A DNA stretch of 64,000 bases from Leucobacter luti. Lineage in GTDB: Bacteria > Actinomycetota > Actinomycetes > Actinomycetales > Microbacteriaceae. Under the pieces are notes generated by a model, which saw only the letters and a list, made by a program, of their open reading frames with translations, was not told the origin of the DNA and searched no databases. The stretch's first letter is position 1, and every line of letters starts with the position of its first letter. The translations under genes and the position numbers were made by a program. The stretch is taken from contig NZ_SHKI01000006.1 of the NCBI RefSeq assembly GCF_004217175.1, forward strand, positions 62,001 through 126,000, written 5' to 3'. Of this stretch, positions 53,954 through 62,084 are shown piece after piece.

Positions 53954-54038
53954 CGAACTCACGCAGGAGATCCGAGCTCGCGCAGGACGAATTCTGCGAT
54001 TCAGTCCTGCGCGAGTTCGGATCTCCTGCCGGAGTTCG
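53954..54038. repeat. long palindromic repeat, copy 2
   Basis: CGAACTCACGCAGGAGATCC continues to GAGCTCGCGCAGGA (53954-53988) and pairs with CAGTCCTGCGCGAGTTCGG...GAACTCC-like bases at 54002-54038. The core GCAGGAGATCCGARCTC is shared with the element at 37829-37920. It lies between convergent genes and extends into the 3' end of the minus-strand gene. Confidence 0.88.
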
Positions 54039-55440
54039 CGGCGTCCGGAGCGGGATCGGGTCCGCCGGCCGGCCCGGCGTCCGGAGCGGGATCGGGTCCG
54101 CCGGCCGGCGCGGCGTCCGGCGCGGCGCCCGATTCTGCCGGGCGTCGCAGTAGTTCGAGTAGCGCGAGCCCGGCGAGCACGCCCACGGTGGTCCACGCAA
54201 CTGTGGGGACGCTCACGGGGCGGCTGACAAACACGATGAGCACGCCGAGCGTGGCGAGTCCGAGTGCGATCGCCGAGCGGAACCGCTCGAGGATCGGGCC
54301 GAGCGCGCCCGTACCCAGCCCGTGGCGCGCGAGCCCGGCGCGCGCCCGCGCGAACCCCGCGGTGAGCAGGCCGCGCAGTCCGACGGCGACCCGGCTGGGG
54401 CCGGCGAGGAACGTGCCGACGCCGATCAGTGCCGCGGCGAACGCGAGCGCCGTCAGCGTCGACGCGAGCGTGGCCGTGAGCTGCGCGGTGATCGCGTTCG
54501 CGGCCTCGGCCGACATCGTTGCGGGGCTGACCATCCCCTCGAACGCCGCGGACCCGACCCGCAGGCCGACGAGGAGCAGCCCGAACACGGCGAAGAGCGC
54601 GACGGCGGCCCGCGTCACCGCGCGCACACGGAAGCGGGCGAGGGCGACACCGCACACGAGCAGGCCGAGCGTGGCCCAGGGGAGCCAGATCCCGGCCGCC
54701 ACCGCCGTGGCGTACCCGCCGCGCGCCAGCAGCAGCGACTCGGCCGGGGCCAGCTCGATCGAAGCGGTGACCTCGGGGATGAGCGAGGCGAGCGCGAAGC
54801 CGCGGTCCTGCAGCTCGGTGGAGACGGCCCCGACCACGGATCCAAGTTGCAGCGCGAGCATCCCGTCTTCGACGGTGAGCACGCTGTCGGCGCGCCCCTG
54901 CATGAGCGCGATCCCCGCGCGGTGTGTCTGCGTGAGCGCGAGCTGCCAGGCCCCGGAGAACGCGTCGGAGGCCACGGTCTCCGAGACCGCCGACGACACC
55001 GCCGAGCGCATGCCGTGCGCGGCGGGCCCGCGGAGGAGGCCCAGCGCTGCGGACGCCTGCGGCGGGAGGTCGAGCTCGGCGAGCCCGGCGGTGACGCTGG
55101 CCACGACCTCGTCGAAGTCGAGCTGCGCGTCGACCGCCGACATTACCTGATCGGCAATGAATTCTTGCACCGCAGGATCGTCGGTGAGCGGCGCGAGCGT
55201 CGCGACGAAGCGGTCCGTGTCAACGAGCTCCGCGCGCACCCAGGTGCTGAGCACCGCGACGGGGGCAAGCAGCACGGCGAGCGTGAGCGCGACGGCGGAC
55301 AGGGCACTCCGGCCGCGCCGCCGCGGCCGAAGGCCGGCGCGGAGACGTTCGTTCTCTGCTTCGAGCTCGCGCAGGCGATCGAGCGGGGGTGAATCGGTGG
55401 GTGCGGCCACGGCGCTGCTCCTCGGGTTGGCCGGCGCCAT
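54001..55440 (-). CDS. multi-pass membrane protein of unknown function
   Basis: A 479-residue protein. A short coiled coil (LDRLRELEAENERLR, about 20-35) precedes the first helix (45-68). An extracytoplasmic region of about 150 residues follows (ELVDTDRFVATLAPLTDDPA, VSSAVSETVASDAF), then about five helices. This resembles actinobacterial proteins of unknown function with repeated 'DTDRFVATVAPL' segments. The C terminus is Pro/Ala/Asp-rich, with a 36-base tandem repeat, and its last residues (NSGRRSELAQD) are encoded by the palindromic repeat. No function is proposed. Confidence 0.72.
   Translation of the reverse strand: MAPANPRSSAVAAPTDSPPLDRLRELEAENERLRAGLRPRRRGRSALSAVALTLAVLLAPVAVLSTWVRAELVDTDRFVATLAPLTDDPAVQEFIADQVMSAVDAQLDFDEVVASVTAGLAELDLPPQASAALGLLRGPAAHGMRSAVSSAVSETVASDAFSGAWQLALTQTHRAGIALMQGRADSVLTVEDGMLALQLGSVVGAVSTELQDRGFALASLIPEVTASIELAPAESLLLARGGYATAVAAGIWLPWATLGLLVCGVALARFRVRAVTRAAVALFAVFGLLLVGLRVGSAAFEGMVSPATMSAEAANAITAQLTATLASTLTALAFAAALIGVGTFLAGPSRVAVGLRGLLTAGFARARAGLARHGLGTGALGPILERFRSAIALGLATLGVLIVFVSRPVSVPTVAWTTVGVLAGLALLELLRRPAESGAAPDAAPAGGPDPAPDAGPAGGPDPAPDAANSGRRSELAQD
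54041..54112 (-). repeat. 36-bp tandem coding repeat
   Basis: Two copies starting GCGTCCGGAGCGGGATCGGG (54041 and 54077) encode GGPDPAPDAGPA-type units in the tail of the membrane protein gene. Confidence 0.85.
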
Positions 55441-55497
55441 CCTGGCGCGAGCGCGCGTGTGCCGGTGAAGAACATTCTGCCGGATTCTTCGGGAAAA

Positions 55498-56421
55498 CTA
55501 GGGTTTTGCTGTGCGAGTGAGCGCTGCGGCCTCCGCGCCCAGCGCGTCGCGCACCGCCCGCACTGCCGGGTGGCCGGCGTTCGAGATGCGCGCCGCCGTG
55601 AAGATGCTGCGGTGCGGGTCCCCGGCCAGGCCGACCAGCCGCATCCGGGACCGCTCGCCGGCGCTCATGAGTCCGGGGAGCAGCGCGACCGCGTTGCCCG
55701 ACTCGATGAGCCGCACGTGGGACTGGAGGTCGGCGGTCTCGTAGCGCACATCCGGCTCGAACCCGGCGCTGCGGCACGCCTGCTCGGCCCAGTGCCGCGA
55801 CGCGGCGCCGTGCGGTTCCATGACCCACGGCAGGGTCGCGGCGGCTTCGAGACGATCGACCGCGTCGAACTCCGCGTCGGCGGTCCCCGGCGCCGGCAGT
55901 CCGAGCGCGATTGAGTCGCGCGCGAGGTGCTCGCGGTCGAGGCCGGGAAACTGGGCGGTCGCGTGCCCCGGGTACTGTTCGGCGACGACGAGGTCGAAGC
56001 CGCGCACGCGGGTCTCCTGGAGCGCGGTCTCCGGCTCGTGCTGCACCATCTCGATGCGCAGCCGCGGGTGCTCGTCGCGCAGCCGCCTCAGCACGCTCGG
56101 GAGAAACGCGAGCACGACGGTCTGGAACACCGCGACTCGCACGGTGCCGGCGACCTCGCCCTGCGCGAGCTGCACGGCGATCTCAGCGCGTTCGAGGCCG
56201 GCGAGCAGATCGCCCGTCTCGGCGACGAGGGCCTCGGCGGCCGCGGTGAGCTCGAGGGTGCGGCCCACGCGCCGAAAGAGCGGGGTGCCCACCTCGCGTT
56301 CGAGCAGTGCGAGCTGCTGCGACACGGCCGAGGGGCTGTAGTTGAGCGCCTCCGCGACGCGCGCCACGGTGCCGCGCGCGGACAGCTCCCAGAGCAGCCG
56401 CAGCCGCTTCATTTCGAGCAC
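55498..56421 (-). CDS. LysR family transcriptional regulator
   Basis: A 307-residue LysR regulator. The helix-turn-helix is at about 6-65 (LWELSARGTVARVAEALNYS, PSAVSQQLALLEREVGTPLF). The effector domain spans about 92-300. GTG start (GAGGAGGAGG upstream), with an ATG four codons in as an alternative. It is divergent from the proline catabolism genes with 161 bases between, so it is the likely putA-putP regulator; PutA here has no DNA-binding domain of its own. The effector, perhaps proline, is inferred. Confidence 0.88.
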   Translation of the reverse strand: MLEMKRLRLLWELSARGTVARVAEALNYSPSAVSQQLALLEREVGTPLFRRVGRTLELTAAAEALVAETGDLLAGLERAEIAVQLAQGEVAGTVRVAVFQTVVLAFLPSVLRRLRDEHPRLRIEMVQHEPETALQETRVRGFDLVVAEQYPGHATAQFPGLDREHLARDSIALGLPAPGTADAEFDAVDRLEAAATLPWVMEPHGAASRHWAEQACRSAGFEPDVRYETADLQSHVRLIESGNAVALLPGLMSAGERSRMRLVGLAGDPHRSIFTAARISNAGHPAVRAVRDALGAEAAALTRTAKP

Positions 56422-56444
56422 GGTGATCCTCCTCCTCGCGCAAT

Positions 56445-56494
56445 AGTGAAGTAATTCTAAAGATTATCCGCCATAAAGAACCGCTGTACTTCAC
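56445..56494. promoter_or_regulatory. LysR-type operator candidate before putA
   Basis: GTGAAGTA (56446-56453) and TACTTCAC (56487-56494) are perfect inverted arms around an AT-rich core (AATTCTAAAGATTAT) in the divergent LysR-putA region. Confidence 0.45.
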
Positions 56495-56582
56495 ACTCGC
56501 CCCGATCCAGACTGGTGAGCGTCGGGTGGATCTCGCGCAGCACCGTGTCGCGACACCGCCCCCCGTTGTGAAAGGAACGCCG

Positions 56583-59500
56583 TTGGCTCAGGCACGCCCT
56601 CGCCCCCAGGACCTCGCAGACGAGGCCGTCACCCTCACCCGGAAGTGGATCGCCGAGGCGGCGACCATTCCCGCCGACACCTCGGGGGCGCGCCTCGCCG
56701 GCGTGCTGCGCGATCCAAATGGACTCGACTTCACCGTCGGGTTCGTCGACGGTGTGGTGCGGCCGGAGGATCTCAGCGTCGCGGCGCAGAAGCTGAAGCA
56801 GCTGGTCCCGCTCACCCCCGGGTTTCTCCCGGCACCGATGCGCGGTGCGATCGGGCTTGGCGGCGCGGTTGCGAAGACCGTGCCGGGAGTGGTGGTGCCG
56901 ATCGCGCGGAGCGTGCTCCGGCGCATGGTGAGCCACCTGATCATCGACGCCAGCGACGCGAAGCTCGGCCCGGCGATCGCGAAGGTCACGCGCGAGGGCG
57001 TGCGGCTCAACGTCAACCTCCTCGGCGAGGCGATCCTCGGGGAGGGCGAGGCAGAGCGCCGCCTCGCGGGCACCCACGCGTTGCTCGCCCGCGACGACAT
57101 CGACTACGTGTCGATCAAGGTGTCCTCGACCGTCGCGCCGCACAACCACTGGGCGTTCGACGAGGCGATCGCCCACATCGAGCACCAGCTCGTGCCGCTG
57201 TTCGAGCGCGCGGCCGCGGCGGCGCCGCAGAAGTTCATCAACCTCGACATGGAGGAGTACAAGGATCTCGACCTCACGCTGGAGGTCTTCACCCGGATCC
57301 TCGACCGGCCGGAGTTCCTGGGGCTCGAGGCCGGCATTGTGCTGCAGGCCTACCTTCCGGACGCGCTCGGCGCGATGATCCGGCTCCAGGAGTGGTCGGC
57401 TGCGCGCGTGGCGCGCGGCGGCGCGCCCATCAAGGTGCGCCTCGTGAAGGGCGCGAACCTCCCGATGGAGCTCGTCGATGCGGCGATCCACGGCTGGCCG
57501 GCCGCCACCTGGGGTTCAAAGCAGGACTCAGACACGAGCTACAAGGCGGTGCTCGACTACGCGCTCACCCCCGAGCACGTGCGCAACGTGCGTGTGGGGG
57601 TCGCGGGCCACAACCTGTTCGACGTGGCGCTCGCGTGGTTGCTCGCGAAGGGCCGCGGGGCGAGCGAGGGGATCGAGTTCGAGATGCTGCTCGGGATGGC
57701 GACCGGCCAGGCCGAGGTGGTGCGGCGCGAGGTCGGATCGCTGCTGCTCTACGTGCCCGTGGTGCACCCCGAAGAGTTCGACGTCGCGATCGCGTACCTG
57801 ATCCGCCGCCTGGAGGAGGGTGCCAGCCAGGAGAACTTCATGTCGGCAGTGTTCGAGCTGGGCGAGAACGCCGCCCTGTTCGAGCGCGAGGAGGCCCGGT
57901 TCCGCGCCTCGCTCGCCGAGCTCGGGACGATCACCGCCGACGGCGACCCCGCGCACTACGCGGTCCCACCGTCGCATCGCGTGCAGGACCGGCGCCGCTA
58001 CGACGCGGCGGGTGTTGACGCCCGGGTCGAGGCGCGCGTGGCGGCAGGGCGCAACGGCGGGTTCGAGAACACCCCGGACAGTGATCCGGACCTGCCGGGC
58101 AACCACGTGTGGGGCCGCGGGATCGCCGATCGCATGGTCGCGTCGGAGCTCGGCGCGCGGCTCGTCGCTGACGCCCGGGTTGCCGACGAGGCAGCGCTTG
58201 ACGTGGTCGTGGCGCGCGGCGTCGCGGCGGCGGCCGGCTGGCAGGCGCTCGGCGCCGACGAGCGCGCACGGATCCTCGTCCGCGCCGGTGAGAAGCTCGA
58301 GGAGCGTCGGGCCGAGCTGCTCGAAGTGATGGGCTCGGAGTGCGGCAAGACCCTCGATCAGGGCGACCCCGAGGTCTCCGAGGCCATCGACTTCGCGAAC
58401 TACTACGCGATGCTCGGGCAGCAGCTCGACCAGCTCGACGGTGCACGGTTCACGCCGCCGACGCTCACCGCCGTGATCCCGCCCTGGAACTTCCCGGTCG
58501 CGATCCCCGCGGGTGGCACGCTCGCCGCCCTCGCAGCCGGGTCCGCCGTGATCATCAAGCCCGCCACGAACTCGGCGCGATCCGGCGCGGTGATGGTCGA
58601 GGCGCTCTGGGACGCCGGCGTGCCCCGCGACGTGCTCCAGCTGGTGCAGTTCGGCGACCGCGCGCTCGGCTCGGGGCTCGTGGCCGATCCGCGCATCGAC
58701 CGCCTGATCCTCACGGGCGCGTACGAGACCGCGGTGAGCTTCCGCGAGCTGCGCCCCGAGCTCCCGATCCTCGCCGAGACGAGCGGCAAGAACGCGATCA
58801 TCGTGACGCCGAACGCCGATCTTGACCTCGCGGCGCGGGACGTGGTGCAGTCCGCGTTCGGCCACGCCGGCCAGAAGTGCTCGGCCGCCTCGCTCGTGAT
58901 CCTCGTCGGCTCGGTCGCCAGCTCGAAGCGCTTCCGGGGCCAGCTGCTCGACGCGGCGCGCTCGCTGAAGGTGGGCACCCCAGAGCACCTGGACACCCAG
59001 ATGGGCACCATCATTACCGCGCCCGGCGGCAAGCTACTCCGCGGGCTTACCACGCTTGGCGAGGGGGAGCGGTGGCTCATCGAACCCCGCCCGCTTGCGA
59101 GCGAAAGCCCGCTCGCGCGCGACGCGAACGGCGACACGAAGCTCTGGAGCCCGGGCGTCCGCGAGGGCGTGCGGCGCGGCTCCGAGTACCATCTCACCGA
59201 GTACTTCGGCCCCATTCTCGGCGTCATGACCGCCGAGACGCTCGACGAGGCGATCGACATGGTCAACGAGATCGACTACGGTCTCACGAGCGGCCTGCAC
59301 TCGCTCGACCGCGACGAGCTCGCGCGCTGGCTCGACCGCATCCAGGCGGGCAACCTCTACGTCAACCGCGGCATCACGGGCGCGATCGTGCGCCGGCAGT
59401 CGTTCGGCGGCTGGAAGAAATCGGCGATCGGCGCGGGCACCAAGGCCGGCGGCCCGAGCTACCTGTTCGGCCTGGGCTCCTGGGAGGACGCGCCCGTCGC

Positions 59501-60140
59501 GGCCCAGCTCCGGGCGCCGCGCCCGGCCGCCGCGCCGCTGCTCCACGCCGCCCAGCAGGCGGGCGTCTCCGGCCCCGAACTCGAGTGGCTGCGCGCCGCG
59601 CTCGGCACCGACGCGAGCGCGTGGGCCGACGAGTTCGGGATCGCGCGCGACGCGTCGGGCGTCGGCATCGAGCGCAACCTGCTGCGCTACCGCCCCGTCC
59701 CGGTCACCGTGCGGATCGCGGCCGACGCCCCGCTCCACCACGCGATCCGCGCGGTCGCGGCTGGCGTCGCGGCCGGCAGCGCCCCCGTCGTGAGTACCCC
59801 GGTCGCGCTTCCCGAGCCCATCATCGCGGCGCTTCGTGCCGCGGGAAGTGAGGTCGCGTTCGAGGACGAGGCCGCGTGGGCGGCACGCCTGGGGCGGCTC
59901 GCCGCGCAGGACGGTCCGCACGCGAGCGCCCGCGTGCGCCTCGTGGCCGGCGCCAGCCGGGCCGCGGCGCTGGCGGCGATCACCGCGGCAACGGGTGGAA
60001 AGCCGGACATCGCCGTCTACGGCGGTAGGGTCGTGTCTGCCGGCCGCGTCGAACTGCTCCCCTTCCTCCACGAACAAGCGGTGTCGATCACCGCGCACCG
60101 GTTCGGTACGCCGAACCGGCTCTCCGAGGGGCTCATCTAG
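56583..60140 (+). CDS. putA: bifunctional proline dehydrogenase / L-glutamate gamma-semialdehyde dehydrogenase
   Basis: A 1185-residue fused enzyme that oxidises proline to glutamate. TTG at 56583 follows AAAGGAACGCCG and is preferred. Residues about 90-430 are the FAD-dependent proline dehydrogenase barrel (SIKVSSTVAPHNHWAFDEA, GIVLQAYLPDA, RLVKGANL). Residues about 530-975 are the aldehyde dehydrogenase, with Glu732 (LAETSGKNA) and nucleophile Cys766 (GHAGQKCSAAS). The last 200 residues are an ALDH-like extension that usually closes the substrate tunnel. There is no N-terminal ribbon-helix-helix, unlike E. coli PutA. Confidence 0.95.
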   Translation: MAQARPRPQDLADEAVTLTRKWIAEAATIPADTSGARLAGVLRDPNGLDFTVGFVDGVVRPEDLSVAAQKLKQLVPLTPGFLPAPMRGAIGLGGAVAKTVPGVVVPIARSVLRRMVSHLIIDASDAKLGPAIAKVTREGVRLNVNLLGEAILGEGEAERRLAGTHALLARDDIDYVSIKVSSTVAPHNHWAFDEAIAHIEHQLVPLFERAAAAAPQKFINLDMEEYKDLDLTLEVFTRILDRPEFLGLEAGIVLQAYLPDALGAMIRLQEWSAARVARGGAPIKVRLVKGANLPMELVDAAIHGWPAATWGSKQDSDTSYKAVLDYALTPEHVRNVRVGVAGHNLFDVALAWLLAKGRGASEGIEFEMLLGMATGQAEVVRREVGSLLLYVPVVHPEEFDVAIAYLIRRLEEGASQENFMSAVFELGENAALFEREEARFRASLAELGTITADGDPAHYAVPPSHRVQDRRRYDAAGVDARVEARVAAGRNGGFENTPDSDPDLPGNHVWGRGIADRMVASELGARLVADARVADEAALDVVVARGVAAAAGWQALGADERARILVRAGEKLEERRAELLEVMGSECGKTLDQGDPEVSEAIDFANYYAMLGQQLDQLDGARFTPPTLTAVIPPWNFPVAIPAGGTLAALAAGSAVIIKPATNSARSGAVMVEALWDAGVPRDVLQLVQFGDRALGSGLVADPRIDRLILTGAYETAVSFRELRPELPILAETSGKNAIIVTPNADLDLAARDVVQSAFGHAGQKCSAASLVILVGSVASSKRFRGQLLDAARSLKVGTPEHLDTQMGTIITAPGGKLLRGLTTLGEGERWLIEPRPLASESPLARDANGDTKLWSPGVREGVRRGSEYHLTEYFGPILGVMTAETLDEAIDMVNEIDYGLTSGLHSLDRDELARWLDRIQAGNLYVNRGITGAIVRRQSFGGWKKSAIGAGTKAGGPSYLFGLGSWEDAPVAAQLRAPRPAAAPLLHAAQQAGVSGPELEWLRAALGTDASAWADEFGIARDASGVGIERNLLRYRPVPVTVRIAADAPLHHAIRAVAAGVAAGSAPVVSTPVALPEPIIAALRAAGSEVAFEDEAAWAARLGRLAAQDGPHASARVRLVAGASRAAALAAITAATGGKPDIAVYGGRVVSAGRVELLPFLHEQAVSITAHRFGTPNRLSEGLI

Positions 60141-60209
60141 GGCCCGCCCGCGGGGTGCGCGGCCCGGCGCCGTTCACCCCGCACAACCCCAGAAATACAG
60201 GTGACACCG

Positions 60210-61709
60210 ATGTCCGACCAGTTCTTCCTCTTCCTCGCGTTGGGGATCTACTTCGCGCTGATGCTCCTCATCGGGGCGCTCGCGTTCAAGCGCGCAAACA
60301 CCCACGAGGGCTACATGCTCGCCGGCCGCGGACTCCCGCCGTGGGTGGCCGCGCTCTCGGCCGGCGCGTCGGACATGTCCGGCTGGCTGATCATGGGCCT
60401 CCCCGGCGCCATCTACGCGACCGGGCTCATCGAGGGCTGGATCGCCGTCGGTCTCCTCATCGGCTCGTACCTCAACTGGCGGCTCGTGGCCCCGCGGCTG
60501 CGCGCGTACTCGGAGGTCTCGCGCAACTCGATCACGATCCCGAGCTTCTTTGAGAACCGCACCCGCGACCGCTCGCACCTGCTCCGATCCATCTCGAGCG
60601 TGATCATCCTCGTGTTCTTCACGCTCTACGCGTCGTCGGGCATGGTGGCCGGCGGCAAGTTCTTCGAGAGCGCGTTCGAGGGCGAATACCTCGTGGGGAT
60701 GCTGCTGGTCACCGCGGTGACGCTCGCCTACACCGTGTTCGGCGGGTTCCTCGGCGCCTCGCTCACCGACGTGGTGCAGGGGCTCATGATGGTCGTCGCG
60801 CTGATTGTCGTGCCGGTGGTCGCGATCATCACGATCGGTGGCTGGGGCGAAACGACCAGCATCATCGACGCCGTCGGCGCCGGAAACCTGTCGCTCACCG
60901 GCGGCGGCGCGCTCACGGGCGGCGCCGTGGCACTCGTGATCATCTCGGGCCTCGCCTGGGGGCTCGGGTACTTCGGCCAGCCGCACATCATCGTGCGGTT
61001 CATGGCCCTCCGCTCGCCGCAGGAGGCCGCCTCGGCCCGCCGCATCGGCACCACCTGGCAGTTCCTCTCGCTCGCGGGCGCCGTCGTATCGGGGCTCGTG
61101 GGGATCGCGTACTTCAGCAAGTTCGGCGGCGCTCCGAGCGACCCCGAGACCATCGTGCTGCTGATGTCGCAGGTGCTGCTCCACCCGCTGGTGGCCGGCC
61201 TGGTGCTCGCCGCGGTGCTCGCCGCGATCATGAGCACGCTGTCGAGCCAGCTCATCGTGTGCTCCTCAGCGCTCGTCGAGGATCTCTACCGCATCATGCG
61301 CAAGACCCCGCCGAGCGAGCGCGTGCTCGTGGTGCTCGGCCGCGTCGGTGTGCTCGCCGTCGCCGCCGTGGCGGCGCTCCTCGCCATCAACCCGAACGAC
61401 TCGGTGCTCGGCCTGGTGAGCTTCGCGTGGGCCGGCTTCGGCGCGGCGTTCGGGCCGATCGTGCTGCTCAGCCTGTACTGGCGCAAGCTCACCAACTGGG
61501 GCGCGCTCGCCGGCATGATCGTGGGCGCCGTCACCGTGTTCGTGTGGAAGGCGTTCGACACCGGTCTCTACGAGCTGCTCCCCGGCTTCGCGGCCGCGCT
61601 TCTGGCGGCCGTGATCGTGAGCCTCGCCACGAAACGCGAGGACGCCGAGATCCAGGACGAGTTCACCACCACGATGAACCTCGTGCTGCGCAAGCCGGCG
61701 GACCGCTAA
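60210..61709 (+). CDS. putP: sodium/proline symporter
   Basis: A 499-residue solute:sodium symporter with about thirteen helices. Family marks are GRGLPPWVAALSAGASDMSG near residue 40, AYTVFGGFLGASLTDVVQG near 175, GLGYFGQPHIIVRFMAL near 252 and MSTLSSQLIVCSSALVED near 340 (sodium site Ser residues). It imports proline for PutA, 69 bases upstream in the same direction. ATG at 60210 is used, with AGGTGA five bases before it; GTG at 60201 is possible. Confidence 0.94.
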   Translation: MSDQFFLFLALGIYFALMLLIGALAFKRANTHEGYMLAGRGLPPWVAALSAGASDMSGWLIMGLPGAIYATGLIEGWIAVGLLIGSYLNWRLVAPRLRAYSEVSRNSITIPSFFENRTRDRSHLLRSISSVIILVFFTLYASSGMVAGGKFFESAFEGEYLVGMLLVTAVTLAYTVFGGFLGASLTDVVQGLMMVVALIVVPVVAIITIGGWGETTSIIDAVGAGNLSLTGGGALTGGAVALVIISGLAWGLGYFGQPHIIVRFMALRSPQEAASARRIGTTWQFLSLAGAVVSGLVGIAYFSKFGGAPSDPETIVLLMSQVLLHPLVAGLVLAAVLAAIMSTLSSQLIVCSSALVEDLYRIMRKTPPSERVLVVLGRVGVLAVAAVAALLAINPNDSVLGLVSFAWAGFGAAFGPIVLLSLYWRKLTNWGALAGMIVGAVTVFVWKAFDTGLYELLPGFAAALLAAVIVSLATKREDAEIQDEFTTTMNLVLRKPADR

Positions 61710-61723
61710 GGCGGGGCAGTGGC

Positions 61724-61757
61724 GCGGGGCCGGAGCCGGTACTGGCCCCGGCCCCGC
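61724..61757 (+). terminator. putP terminator hairpin 1
   Basis: GCGGGGCCGG and CCGGCCCCGC pair perfectly around a 14-base loop, 15 bases after the putP stop. Confidence 0.65.
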
Positions 61758-61788
61758 GGGCGTGTTGCGCGTGTGCCCACGGGAACAC

Positions 61789-61815
61789 GGCCCCGGGGGG
61801 CGCCGCCCCGGGGCC
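61789..61815 (+). terminator. putP terminator hairpin 2
   Basis: GGCCCCGGGG-GGCGCCG-CCCCGGGGCC, a perfect 10-bp stem followed by GAAAATC. Confidence 0.65.
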
Positions 61816-62084
61816 GAAAATCAACCTGGTGAGGTTTGGGTTTCGGGGTATTGACGCGTGGGATCCGGGCCTACACTGAACTCGTTTTTCGCCCCCAGAA
61901 TCGGGGGTGATTGAGTCCCACTTTTGATCCTGAACTGCGGTTTTGCGCCGCGCTCCGCCGGGTGTGACTGAGCGACGCGACCTCGACAGAGATGTCTTGG
62001 AGCGTTTGGACGTCACCGCACGCGGCGGGCAGCACCCACGTTGGCGCACCGTGGCGACGGTGGTTCTGCCAAACGAGAGTTCAG
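61816..62084 (+). promoter_or_regulatory. promoter and leader of the DUF11 surface protein
   Basis: TTGACG at 61851 and TACACT at 61872 lie 15 bases apart and may be the promoter. A CCCCC-AGAATC-GGGGG hairpin at about 61892-61907 and about 180 bases of untranslated leader follow. No gene is supported in this stretch. Confidence 0.45.
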
